From positions 1-32,693 of the IMG/VR virus record IMGVR_UViG_3300042373_000562: a DNA stretch of 32,693 bases; one strand, 5' to 3'. Position numbers and translations under genes: made by a program. Shown here one piece after another: positions 23,950 to 31,698 of the stretch. Origin of the DNA: a virus. Each line of letters opens with the position of its first letter. The first letter of the stretch is position 1. The notes beneath the pieces were generated by a model that saw nothing but the letters and a program-made list of their open reading frames with translations, was not told where the DNA came from and made no database searches.

Positions 23950-24990
23950 ATGAACAAAATCGAAGCAATCAACGAATCGAAAAATTTCGACGTTGAAAAA
24001 ATCAAAAAGTATCTTCAGGCGATGAACCTTTCGTCAAACTTGACGACTGGCGAAGTTGAACAATTCATTGAAATCGCGAAATCATTCAACTTGAATCCGT
24101 TCAAGCGCGAAATCTACGCGAACAAATACGGCGACAAGTTCAGCGTGATCGTCGGTTTTGAAACTTATATCAAACGCGCCGAACGATCTGGACTTCTTTC
24201 AGGTTGGAACGTACGAACTGAAGGCGTCATTGACTTTCAAAACATTATGAATTCAAGTCTTCGCGCGATTATTACAATTCACCGAAAGGATTTTGAATTT
24301 CCTTTCGTTCACGAAGTTTATTATTCGGAATATGTAGGCCGCAAACGCGACGGATCAATCACGGAATTCTGGAAAAACAAACCGGTCACAATGACGAAAA
24401 AGGTCGCAATGGCACAAGGATTCAGACTTTGTTTTTCGGACGAACTCGGCGGTTTACCTTACACAACTGAAGAACTTTCGACAATTGACGAAGACGCGGT
24501 TGTTGTTGAAACCAACAAACCAGAACGCAAGAAACAATCCGTTCAGGTTATCAAGCCGGAAACGATTCAAAAAGACACGGTCCGAATTCGTGAACTTTTG
24601 GACAAGATCAAAGAATCAAAATCAAAAGACGATCTTGTCGCGATCTGGAAATCGAATCAAGACCTTCACGGCGAAATTGTGTTCAAGAACGCAATGACAT
24701 TCCGAAAGAATCAACTGAACGAAAACGTTTCCGTTGATTTGCCTGAAACCGAAAAAGAAAACAAAAACAAAACGGATCAAGAACTTTTTGAAATCAAAAA
24801 ATCAATGACACTTCGAAACAATCAAATTTCGATCATTGACAAAATTAAGTCCGCCGAAACGCCTGAAGAACTTTTCGAATTGACTGAAAACGAAACCGAC
24901 AAGGAAATCTTGAAGGCCGCCGACGAAAGAATGAAAGAACTTTTTGAAATCGAACCGTTTGACACTGTAAAAAATGAAATCGAACACTAA
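23950..24990 (+). CDS. bet: Single-strand annealing recombinase, Bet/RecT family
   Basis: The 346-aa protein matches the phage Bet (Red-beta) type annealing protein, which anneals complementary single strands in recombination and genome repair. Recognisable core blocks lie in residues 15-185: LNPFKREIYANKYG, FSVIVGFETYIKRAERSG, the basic IHRKD, EYVGR and KKVAMAQGFRLCFSDELGG. The remaining 160 residues form a Glu/Lys-rich helical tail. A GTG at 23926 would extend the frame but lies inside the promoter, so ATG 23950 is chosen. No paired exonuclease was recognised. The gene overlaps the next by 17 nt. Confidence 0.9.
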   Translation: MNKIEAINESKNFDVEKIKKYLQAMNLSSNLTTGEVEQFIEIAKSFNLNPFKREIYANKYGDKFSVIVGFETYIKRAERSGLLSGWNVRTEGVIDFQNIMNSSLRAIITIHRKDFEFPFVHEVYYSEYVGRKRDGSITEFWKNKPVTMTKKVAMAQGFRLCFSDELGGLPYTTEELSTIDEDAVVVETNKPERKKQSVQVIKPETIQKDTVRIRELLDKIKESKSKDDLVAIWKSNQDLHGEIVFKNAMTFRKNQLNENVSVDLPETEKENKNKTDQELFEIKKSMTLRNNQISIIDKIKSAETPEELFELTENETDKEILKAADERMKELFEIEPFDTVKNEIEH

Positions 24991-25390
24991 AGTTCAAAAA
25001 CTACAAAAACAGATCCGAACGCGGTTCGGATCTGTTGAACGTTTTTGTGATTACCTGAAGAAACAAGAAATTGATTTGAATTATTACACGGTCACAAACG
25101 CCTTTTCTGGACGCCTTAAACACGACCGAAATGAAATCGTGATCGAATTCATTGATCTTGTCTTGACAACGTCAAAAATCGAAGGAAATGATCATTTGAT
25201 CACTGACAAAGATCGAAGTGAAATAAGGTTGTCGATTCTTCAGAACTTCAGGAATGTCAGAACCTTTTCAAAACTTTACGATCAATTCACGCCGGTTTTC
25301 ATTCACAACGTCATTTCAGGCAAAAGAAAGAAACGCGATCAACGATTTCATGAACTCAAAAAGACATTGAATCATGAAGGTTTCAAATAA
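24974..25390 (+). CDS. DNA-binding-like protein with duplicated helix-turn-helix unit
   Basis: The 138-aa protein seems to contain two copies of one unit: residues 18-50 (SVERFCDYL ... TVTNAFSGRLKH) and 93-120 (NVRTFSKLY ... FIHNVISGKRKK). Each resembles a helix-turn-helix with a basic end. It is very basic overall. It lies between the annealing protein and the replication initiator, overlapping both by 17 nt. A DNA-binding regulator or replication accessory role is inferred. Confidence 0.6.
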   Translation: MKSNTKVQKLQKQIRTRFGSVERFCDYLKKQEIDLNYYTVTNAFSGRLKHDRNEIVIEFIDLVLTTSKIEGNDHLITDKDRSEIRLSILQNFRNVRTFSKLYDQFTPVFIHNVISGKRKKRDQRFHELKKTLNHEGFK

Positions 25391-26195
25391 TTCGTCCGAA
25401 AGACTTCCATATTTCAACTTTTATCCGGCGGACTGGTTGACCGACCTTTCACTTCGATTGTGTTCGGCCGAAACGCGCGGCGTCTGGATTGATCTTCTTT
25501 GTCACATGTCGCTTTCACCAGAACGCGGATATTTGATTCTTAACGGTCACGTTTTGGACGCGAAAGGAATCCAAAAGTTGTCCAATATTAGTCCAAAAAG
25601 ATTCAAAAAAGTGTTTGAAGAATTGACTTCTTTTGGAATACTTCGGACCGACGAAAACGGTCGATTTTTTTCGAAAAGAATGATCGGCGACGAACGTCTT
25701 CGTCAAATACGGCGCGAAGTTGGCAAGAAAGGCGGAAATCCAAACTTGAAGAAATCCGGCGAAGATTTGGTAAACGATACTGTTGAAAATTTGCTTAACC
25801 AAAACACAAACCAAAATTCAACCCTATCAAAGTCAAAGTCAAAAGTCAAAGTCATATCAAACAATAAAGAAGAACTTTATTGTTCTGAAAAAACAATTCA
25901 AGTCTTCAATCCGGTTGTTGATTACATTCAAAAAAATTGTCCGAACGTGTCGAAACTCAAAAATCAATTGACAATTGATCAAGCGGAAAATTTGATTCAA
26001 GAATTTTCAATCGAATTGATTCGTGACGTCATTGATCAAATGGAAAATTTCAAACCTTTAGTTTCGAAATATTCTTCGGTTCATCTAACTTTGAAAAATT
26101 GGTTAAAACTAAAAAACGCAAATCATGACAAATCAAATTCAAATTCAAAACTCAACGGAAAACCTTCTTTCACAAATGCAATTCGTGACTTTTAA
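25374..26195 (+). CDS. Replication initiator / replisome organiser (DUF1376-like winged helix)
   Basis: The 273-aa protein starts with LPYFNFYPADWLTD, followed by LRLCSAETRGVWIDLLCHM and a winged-helix region (about residues 15-110), the pattern of phage replisome organiser proteins that bind the origin and recruit the helicase. A low-complexity linker (about 140-165) is encoded by TCAAAG repeats. The C-terminal half is helical with FKPLVSKYSSVHLTLKNWLK, DnaD-like in character. It overlaps the helicase-loader candidate by 71 nt. Confidence 0.8.
   Translation: MKVSNNSSERLPYFNFYPADWLTDLSLRLCSAETRGVWIDLLCHMSLSPERGYLILNGHVLDAKGIQKLSNISPKRFKKVFEELTSFGILRTDENGRFFSKRMIGDERLRQIRREVGKKGGNPNLKKSGEDLVNDTVENLLNQNTNQNSTLSKSKSKVKVISNNKEELYCSEKTIQVFNPVVDYIQKNCPNVSKLKNQLTIDQAENLIQEFSIELIRDVIDQMENFKPLVSKYSSVHLTLKNWLKLKNANHDKSNSNSKLNGKPSFTNAIRDF
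25827..25853 (+). repeat. TCAAAG iteron-like repeats, candidate replication origin
   Basis: TCAAAG occurs at 25827, 25833 and 25846, with a TCAAAAG variant at 25839 and TC following, within the linker of the initiator gene. AT-rich DNA follows (about 25855-25885). Lambda-type phages place the origin inside the initiator gene in this way. Confidence 0.5.
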
Positions 26196-27009
26196 CGCGA
26201 AAGAAATCGTCAAAACTGCAACTGAAGGAATTTGGATCAAAAACCTTCAGGACGACGAACCGATTCGACAAGCGTTCAGGTATATTTTCACCTTGATCGG
26301 ATTGAAGGCCGAAAACATTCCTTCAGAACTTCAAAAAGTCGTTCTTTTGAATTATGTCAAGTCAGAACTTGGACACTTCACGCCTGAAGAATTATGTCTG
26401 GCCTTTCGTCTGGCCGTTTCGAAACGTCTGGACGTTGAAATTCAACACTATCAAAATTTCAACGCGATTTATTTATCTGAAGTCATGGAATCGTTTCGAA
26501 TCCAAAAACAAAACGCCGTTTCTGAATATCGAAGACAATTGAAATCAATCGAAATGAAAAACGAAAATGAAGTTTCACCAGAAACAAAACTTCGCCTTTT
26601 CTGGGAATTTGTCGATCAAGTCATTGTTGAAATTTGGGATCAATTCGAAAAGTCTGGACAAATCAAGTTTTCACATTATCGAATCGCGACGATCTTCGAC
26701 ACTTTGGAAAATCAACTTTGTGTTTTGGTTTTGACGCGTGATCAAAAACTTGAAATTAAAAAACGCGCTGAAGAAATCGCGAAGAAAGAACTTGACGAAC
26801 CGTCTGAATCAATCGAAAAGATCCGCGAAATTCGTTCAATCAAGGAAACAATCAACGCCGGAATCAATCACATCGGTTTCGAATCGAAAGTCGTCAACAA
26901 ATGCAAGGAAATAGCAATTCGCGAATTCTTTCAAAGATTGAAAAGCGAAAAAAAGGACCTTCGAAAAATCATTGAAGAAATCAAACCGACATTCAACTTC
27001 ACTTCATGA
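26125..27009 (+). CDS. Putative helicase loader / replication protein
   Basis: The 294-aa helical protein directly follows the replication initiator. The segment from about residue 45 to 130 (FRYIFTLIGLKAENIPSELQ, EELCLAFRLAVSKRL, FNAIYLSEVMESFRIQ) resembles replication proteins I associate with Bacteroidota phages in the helicase-loader position, comparable in role to lambda P. No Walker motif is present, so it is not an ATPase loader of the DnaC type. The ATG is directly preceded by the leader motif CGCAAATC although it lies inside the upstream gene. Confidence 0.6.
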   Translation: MTNQIQIQNSTENLLSQMQFVTFNAKEIVKTATEGIWIKNLQDDEPIRQAFRYIFTLIGLKAENIPSELQKVVLLNYVKSELGHFTPEELCLAFRLAVSKRLDVEIQHYQNFNAIYLSEVMESFRIQKQNAVSEYRRQLKSIEMKNENEVSPETKLRLFWEFVDQVIVEIWDQFEKSGQIKFSHYRIATIFDTLENQLCVLVLTRDQKLEIKKRAEEIAKKELDEPSESIEKIREIRSIKETINAGINHIGFESKVVNKCKEIAIREFFQRLKSEKKDLRKIIEEIKPTFNFTS

Positions 27010-27227
27010 CACCGGTCCAGATTCTTGCAACAATCATTCAAGACGTTCATCCTGAAATCTTTAATTTGAAAACGTCAAAAGGACGGAAACTTCTTCAAAG
27101 AATCGCCGAAACAATGGAAATCGAAAAAATCGAATTCATTTTGACCTTTGAAGAAGGAAAGACTTCAGGAAAAAAACAAACCGGTGAAAATCATTATCAA
27201 GAAAAATTCAAACTGAAAAACTTATGA
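27006..27227 (+). CDS. Hypothetical small replication-region protein
   Basis: The 73-aa protein overlaps the genes on both sides by 4 nt. It has a helical N-terminal half and a basic C-terminal tail (GKKQTGENHYQEKFKLKNL). No family is recognised. Confidence 0.6.
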   Translation: MTPVQILATIIQDVHPEIFNLKTSKGRKLLQRIAETMEIEKIEFILTFEEGKTSGKKQTGENHYQEKFKLKNL

Positions 27228-27481
27228 AAACCGAAATCAACTTCGGAAACGCCGTTCTTCTTCTTCTTCAACGTGAATTCATTCGTGAATGTAAAATTGA
27301 AAAGGCAATCGACGAAAACGGAAATCCAGTCAAAGACGAAAACGGAATTGAACTTGATCGCGCGGTTCATCCGCAAAACCTGAACTTTCCGAAATGGCTT
27401 TCTTTTCACAAACTGATTCAAGAAAAGAACGCAATCATTCGACCGGATCAATTTGACAAACCTTTCAAAATAATCAAATGA
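27224..27481 (+). CDS. Hypothetical small replication-region protein
   Basis: The 85-aa protein has an N-terminal helix, a DENGNPVKDENGIEL turn, and a C-terminal WLSFHKLIQEKNAIIRPDQF. It is coupled (4-nt overlaps) to its neighbours, including SSB. No family is recognised. Confidence 0.6.
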   Translation: MKTEINFGNAVLLLLQREFIRECKIEKAIDENGNPVKDENGIELDRAVHPQNLNFPKWLSFHKLIQEKNAIIRPDQFDKPFKIIK

Positions 27482-27822
27482 TAAAAATCTTCTTAATCGG
27501 AAACGTCGGATCGGATCCAGAAACCAAACAAACACAATCTTCAACAATGACTTCTTTTTCGTTGGCAATCAATGAAAACAAAAAGAAAGGTGACACAATC
27601 GAAAAGAAAACAAACTGGTTTCGAATTGTTCACTTCGGCAAAGGCGCCGAATTTTCGAAGAAATACGTCAAGAAAGGAATGAAGATTCATGTCGAAGGCA
27701 AAATCGAAATTTCAACCTATCAAGACAAAGACGGAAATCAACGCGAATCAATTTCAGTGATCGCGGAAAACATTAATATTTTTGATAAAAAAACTACAAA
27801 TGAAGAATCTTTCGACTTTTGA
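27478..27822 (+). CDS. ssb: Single-stranded DNA-binding protein
   Basis: The 114-aa protein is a compact OB-fold SSB: IFLIGNVGSDPETK at the N-terminus, FSLAINE, WFRIVHFGKGAEF, and KKGMKIHVEGKIEISTYQDKDG. It ends NEESFDF, resembling the acidic Phe-ended tip by which SSBs recruit partner proteins. It lacks the long Gly/Gln-rich linker of cellular SSBs, as is common in phages. It would coat single strands during replication and annealing. Confidence 0.93.
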   Translation: MIKIFLIGNVGSDPETKQTQSSTMTSFSLAINENKKKGDTIEKKTNWFRIVHFGKGAEFSKKYVKKGMKIHVEGKIEISTYQDKDGNQRESISVIAENINIFDKKTTNEESFDF

Positions 27823-28048
27823 AAAAATCGCGTTCATCTGGACAATTCCGATTTTCATAATTTTAATAAGCGCCGCCGCCGTATTTGCAACAATCAAGTT
27901 TTTCTTGATCTTGTTATTCGTCAAATCTGGAACGGCCGGATCTTTGTCATTCATTTTCTTGAAGGTCAAATCGTCTTCAGTCAAAAAGAAGTTCGATCAA
28001 TTCAGAAATGAAGATTCGATTGTTTCAAGTTACTCAAACTGGAATTGA
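27800..28048 (+). CDS. Small membrane protein
   Basis: The 82-aa protein has two hydrophobic helices (about residues 8-27 and 29-45) and a basic C-terminal tail. The ATG at 27800 lies within the end of ssb. A TTG start 18 nt upstream is possible but less likely. No family is recognised; early membrane proteins of this kind can affect the host membrane or exclude other phages, but nothing proves it here. Confidence 0.55.
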   Translation: MKNLSTFEKIAFIWTIPIFIILISAAAVFATIKFFLILLFVKSGTAGSLSFIFLKVKSSSVKKKFDQFRNEDSIVSSYSNWN

Positions 28049-28049
28049 A

Positions 28050-28223
28050 ATGAACATTTCGCGAATATTTCAAAGAACTTCAGCAATTCAAACATCAATT
28101 GAATTCGCAGAAAATCACATTCAAAGACTTGAACAATCGAAAAGATTGATCGAAAAACAAATTCAAGTCTGGAACAAGAAAAAAGAAAACCTTGAAAAGC
28201 AAATCAAAACAAGTCAATCATGA
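28050..28223 (+). CDS. Short coiled-coil protein
   Basis: The 57-aa protein consists almost wholly of a charged helix with heptad-like spacing (EFAENHIQRLEQSKRLIEKQ, then KKKENLEKQIK). ATG 28050 begins one base after the previous stop; an in-frame ATG at 28008 would add 14 residues with a 41-nt overlap. No family is recognised. Confidence 0.5.
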   Translation: MNISRIFQRTSAIQTSIEFAENHIQRLEQSKRLIEKQIQVWNKKKENLEKQIKTSQS

Positions 28224-28612
28224 TCAAAGGATTCGAAGAACACACTTTTGAATTGACGCAAGAAGAACGATTCGTCGCGCAAACAATCATTCGAAGATTT
28301 GAAAATCGAAAAGGAAAAGAACACATTGTCACCGGCGAAGCGATTCGCGACGGAATCAACAAACATTTGAATTTGAAATATGACACAATTCGAATTCGAA
28401 AAATGATTCAATTCATTCGATCGAACGATCTTGTTGTCGGATTGATCGCAACTTCGAAAGGATATTATGTCGCGAAGACGGTTGAAGAAATTGAATTCTG
28501 GATCAATTCACTGAAGTCACGCGAAAACGCAATTCGAAACATTCGTGAACGCGCTGAACAAACCGTCCTTGAAATGAAATCAAAACAAACACAAACGCAA
28601 TTGTTCACATGA
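28220..28612 (+). CDS. Winged-helix-like DNA-binding protein candidate
   Basis: The 130-aa protein has FELTQEERFVAQTIIRRFE, a GEAIRDGINKHL helix, and TIRIRKMIQFIRSNDLVVGLIATSKGYYVAK, which reads like a winged helix whose wing is SKGYYVA. The C-terminal part is a helix with repeated Arg/Ala. Similar small proteins are common near phage replication modules. A role in DNA binding is inferred. Confidence 0.6.
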   Translation: MIKGFEEHTFELTQEERFVAQTIIRRFENRKGKEHIVTGEAIRDGINKHLNLKYDTIRIRKMIQFIRSNDLVVGLIATSKGYYVAKTVEEIEFWINSLKSRENAIRNIRERAEQTVLEMKSKQTQTQLFT

Positions 28613-28809
28613 AAAAGAAATTTACACTTGACAACTACGATAACAACAAGACCTTAGACATTGAACTTTCAGACATTCCGCGAAGTGGTGACTGGATCAA
28701 AATTGAAGATCAAGATTTCACTGAAGGCGAAGACTACATGAAAGTCAAACAAGTGATCTTTGATCCTTTGGACGAAGTTATTTTTTTGATCGTTCAAGCG
28801 ATTTGTTGA
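28609..28809 (+). CDS. Hypothetical small acidic protein
   Basis: The 66-aa protein is acidic and beta-like (WIKIEDQDFTEGEDYMKVKQVIF). It overlaps the previous gene by 4 nt and is the last gene before the terminase. The 75 bases after it contain an inverted repeat (CGGTTT with AAACCG) but no clear promoter. Confidence 0.55.
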   Translation: MKKKFTLDNYDNNKTLDIELSDIPRSGDWIKIEDQDFTEGEDYMKVKQVIFDPLDEVIFLIVQAIC

Positions 28810-28884
28810 ATATTCAAATCAAAAAACAAAGACGGTTCGGTTTCCGTATAAAAAAACCGACGGAACAAGTAAAGTTCGAAAAAC

Positions 28885-29418
28885 ATGACCAAACCGAAAA
28901 AGAAACCGACGAAGGCCGAAATCGAAGCAATCGAAAGAAAGCGAAACGAAAAGAAGATTCAGGATCGCCGCGAAAAAGTCGAAAAGATTTGTGAACTGTA
29001 TTCCGCCGGAAACGTCACAATCGAATCTTGTTGTGAAGAAGTCGGAATCACGGTTCGAACTTTCTGGAATTACACGGATCAAGATTCCGAATTTTCACTT
29101 CTTTACAAAAAGGCAAAGGAAAAACACGCAAAGGTCGGAAAAGAAGGACTTCGAGAAAAGGCCGAAGACAATCTTTCGAAATTGATCACTGGATTCTGGA
29201 TCGAAGAAACCGAAACCGAAGAACTTTATTCGCGGACCGGTCAATTGTCTGGAAAACGAATCAAGAAAAAAAGTAAATTCATCGCGCCGAACGTGACGGC
29301 CGTCATTTTCGCCTTGAAGAATTGTGATCCGCAAAACTGGAATGAACACGTTCAGGTCGATATTTCAGGCGAAAAACAAGTCTTCAAGATAGGCGATCAA
29401 ATAATCGAATTCAATTGA
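28885..29418 (+). CDS. terS: Terminase small subunit
   Basis: The 177-aa protein lies just upstream of the large subunit and should bind the packaging site. The N-terminus is very Lys/Glu-rich. A helix-turn-helix spans about residues 36-66 (CELYSAGNVTIESCCEEVGITVRTFWNY), as in many terminase small subunits. A central helical oligomerisation-like region follows, and the C-terminal strands (FKIGDQIIEF) may contact the portal or large subunit. No pac or cos site can be pointed to. Confidence 0.8.
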   Translation: MTKPKKKPTKAEIEAIERKRNEKKIQDRREKVEKICELYSAGNVTIESCCEEVGITVRTFWNYTDQDSEFSLLYKKAKEKHAKVGKEGLREKAEDNLSKLITGFWIEETETEELYSRTGQLSGKRIKKKSKFIAPNVTAVIFALKNCDPQNWNEHVQVDISGEKQVFKIGDQIIEFN

Positions 29419-29419
29419 C

Positions 29420-29623
29420 ATGACAAACCTTGAAGAACGTGTCGAATGGTACACGGAAACTTTGTTCGAAAAATTCGGAACGTCTGAAGAAGTTTTGAAA
29501 TACCTGAACAACGAAATCGAAAAAATGATTCTTGACGAATTTTATTTCGACGAACCGACTTTCACTTTTGATTTTCTGAATAAAGTTCGAAGACATATTT
29601 CAAACAAGGCGAAGTTTCAATGA
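29420..29623 (+). CDS. Hypothetical protein between terminase subunits
   Basis: The 67-aa acidic, helical protein starts one base after the small subunit stop and overlaps the large subunit start by 4 nt. No family is recognised. It could be an accessory to packaging. Confidence 0.6.
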   Translation: MTNLEERVEWYTETLFEKFGTSEEVLKYLNNEIEKMILDEFYFDEPTFTFDFLNKVRRHISNKAKFQ

Positions 29624-30888
29624 ACGTCGTTTTCAGTCCACACGCGAAACAACTGGAATTCATTCAGGCCGTTTTTTCGTTCAAATATGAATCTTTACTT
29701 TTTGGCGGCGCGGCCGGTGGCGGAAAGTCTTATGTTTCACTCGCGACGTTGATCACACTCGCGAAACTTTATCCGAATTCACGTTCACACGTTATTCGTG
29801 AAAGTTTGCCGACACTTAAACGAACAACGATTCCGACGTTCTTCAAACTTTGCCCGAAATCATTTATTCGCAATTATCACCAGACGGACCACATTGTCAC
29901 TTTCACAAACGGATCAACGCTTGAATTCTTTCCTGAAAACTTCAGTCAAGACAAGAACTTGACGCGATTCGACGGTCTTGAAACGAACTTTTTCTTGATC
30001 GAAGAAGCACAAGAAGTTCAAAAGAAGACCTTCGAAAAATGCAAACTTCGCGTCGGTCGTCATATCATTCCGAATCAGCCGCCGCGTTTAATCTTGTTGA
30101 CTTGCAATCCTTCGCAAACATGGACGAAGAAAGAATTTCATGAACCGGCAATGAACGGAACACTTCAGACGTCGTATTTCTACAAACGCGCGTTAATGTC
30201 TGACAATCCAGATTTGCCGCCTGAATACGTCGCCGCAATGGAAAATCTTGACGACGTCACACGGGCCGTTTTCGTGAACGGCGACTGGAACGTCGTTGAC
30301 GTCGAACGTCCTTTCGCTTATGGATTCGATAAATTCAAAACGGTCAAGTCAAATGTCGAAATCGAAAAGTCGGAACCGATCATTCTTTCTTTCGACTTCA
30401 ACGTCGATCCGATCACGGCAATCGCCGGACAATCATTCAAAGACAAGATCCGCGTCATTCGTGAATTCAGACTTCGGAATTCAGATATTTACAACTTATG
30501 TTCAGTAATTCGATCCGAATTCGGCGATCGTTTGTTCATTGTCACCGGTGACGCGTCCGGCGCGAATCGTTCAGCAATGACGAAAGGCGTCATGAATTAT
30601 TATACAATCATTCGCGACGAACTGGACCTTCCAAAATCCGCCTTCAAGGTTCCGACGTTCAATCCTTCAATCAAGAATTCACGCGTTCTTTTGAATTCGA
30701 TTCTTCAGAAACACAAGAACCTTGAAATCGACGCGTCTTGTCAATATTTGATTCACGACCTTCAGAACGTCGAAGCGGATCAACACGGCGACATTGAAAA
30801 ATCAAAGGATTCAAAATCAACTCACCTTCTTGATTGTTTTCGTTATTTTCTTTGGACATTCAACAATGACTTCGTTCGGTTGAAATGA
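29620..30888 (+). CDS. terL: Terminase large subunit (ATPase and nuclease)
   Basis: The 422-aa protein is the DNA packaging motor. The ATPase domain has Walker A GGAAGGGKS (29-37) and Walker B FFLIEE (124-129). The RNase H-like nuclease domain has acidic residues D259 (SFDFNVDP), D311 (VTGDASG) and D405 (HLLDCF). The length is normal for a phage-type terminase. A perfect hairpin follows the stop. Confidence 0.96.
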   Translation: MNVVFSPHAKQLEFIQAVFSFKYESLLFGGAAGGGKSYVSLATLITLAKLYPNSRSHVIRESLPTLKRTTIPTFFKLCPKSFIRNYHQTDHIVTFTNGSTLEFFPENFSQDKNLTRFDGLETNFFLIEEAQEVQKKTFEKCKLRVGRHIIPNQPPRLILLTCNPSQTWTKKEFHEPAMNGTLQTSYFYKRALMSDNPDLPPEYVAAMENLDDVTRAVFVNGDWNVVDVERPFAYGFDKFKTVKSNVEIEKSEPIILSFDFNVDPITAIAGQSFKDKIRVIREFRLRNSDIYNLCSVIRSEFGDRLFIVTGDASGANRSAMTKGVMNYYTIIRDELDLPKSAFKVPTFNPSIKNSRVLLNSILQKHKNLEIDASCQYLIHDLQNVEADQHGDIEKSKDSKSTHLLDCFRYFLWTFNNDFVRLK

Positions 30889-30892
30889 TTAT

Positions 30893-30918
30893 TTTTGAAG
30901 TGGAAAAACACTTCAAAA
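30893..30918 (+). promoter_or_regulatory. Perfect hairpin between terminase and downstream small gene
   Basis: TTTTGAAGTG (30893-30902) pairs with CACTTCAAAA (30909-30918) around a GAAAAA loop. The ATG of the 46-aa gene begins two bases later. There is no T-tract, so it is more likely an RNA stability or translation element than a terminator. Confidence 0.6.
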
Positions 30919-30920
30919 TC

Positions 30921-31061
30921 ATGTCGGCAAAATTAGACCGTTGCGTCAAAGACGTTATCAAACAAGGAAAAGACGAATCGTCCGCCTACGCGATTTGTAC
31001 GGCGTCACTGAACAAAATGAAGAAGGCGAACGGATCAACTTCAAAATCAAAAAGGAAATGA
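30921..31061 (+). CDS. 46-aa small phage protein with CV-x-GK-AYAIC motif
   Basis: The short ORF encodes a protein with LDRCVKDVIKQGKDESSAYA followed by ICTAS, then a Lys-rich tail. The C-x3-V-x3-GK-x5-AYAIC pattern recurs in small phage proteins and at the N-termini of some head-associated proteins, to my knowledge without assigned function. It overlaps the next gene by 4 nt (ATGA), supporting that it is real. Confidence 0.7.
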   Translation: MSAKLDRCVKDVIKQGKDESSAYAICTASLNKMKKANGSTSKSKRK

Positions 31062-31657
31062 TTTTCGGAAAGTTGAAGAAAAACGTCGCGACTTCTTCAG
31101 GCGAAAAAAAGTCTGAAACCGGTTCAAAAATTCCTTTGAATCACATTTATACGGACGCCGACGGCGTGAAGTGGTTCGAATTCGCGAATCCTTTGACAAT
31201 GTCAGCAAAACGCGCGATCGCGGCCGAAATCGCGACAAGGTTCGCCGAAATGAACTTGACGAAAGATCAATTGAAGACTTTGATCGAATCAATGAAGCGA
31301 AACGCGAATTCTGGAAACATTGTTGAACTGTTTAATGTTTTGGCCGAACTTGAATTCCGTCTGGAATACGTCGGCGAAATGCAAACAATGATTGAACTTG
31401 CGACGTCTTATTTCGTGATTGACGGCGAAGACGAATCAGAATTTTCTGAAATCTGGAAACAACGCAAACAAGAAAAATTCAAGTCGGACCAACAACTTCA
31501 AGATTTTTTTTTTCAAAAGGCGTTCGAACTCACAATCAAATCTTCGGAATTGTCCGTTCAAGATATTCACGACTATTTGAAAGCAGCAATTCCGGCAAAA
31601 GATCGGTTCAATCGCCTTTTGCGTCGGTTGAACTCGGAAAATACATTGATCAAATAA
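31058..31657 (+). CDS. Putative tail assembly chaperone
   Basis: The 199-aa protein lies just upstream of the tape measure gene, the position of lambda G/GT-type chaperones. It is helical and charged, with WFEFANPLTMSAKRAIAAEI near residue 40 and a run of three Phe encoded by a T10 tract at 31504-31513. In-phase T_TTT_TTT is a slippery heptamer. The -1 frame is open from the tract to 31803 and beyond 31657 reads as plausible helical protein, so a frameshifted longer form is possible. ATG 31058 overlaps the previous stop and is preferred over upstream in-frame starts that overlap the 46-aa gene. Confidence 0.6.
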   Translation: MIFGKLKKNVATSSGEKKSETGSKIPLNHIYTDADGVKWFEFANPLTMSAKRAIAAEIATRFAEMNLTKDQLKTLIESMKRNANSGNIVELFNVLAELEFRLEYVGEMQTMIELATSYFVIDGEDESEFSEIWKQRKQEKFKSDQQLQDFFFQKAFELTIKSSELSVQDIHDYLKAAIPAKDRFNRLLRRLNSENTLIK

Positions 31658-31698
31658 ATTATGTCAATCAAATTCTTTGTGACAACAAAGTCAGTGAA

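Noticed and set aside
28803-28994. 63-aa open frame across the terminase small subunit start
   Set aside because: It overlaps the 5' part of terS in another frame and its product is low-complexity Lys/Arg/Glu, as expected from a shadow.
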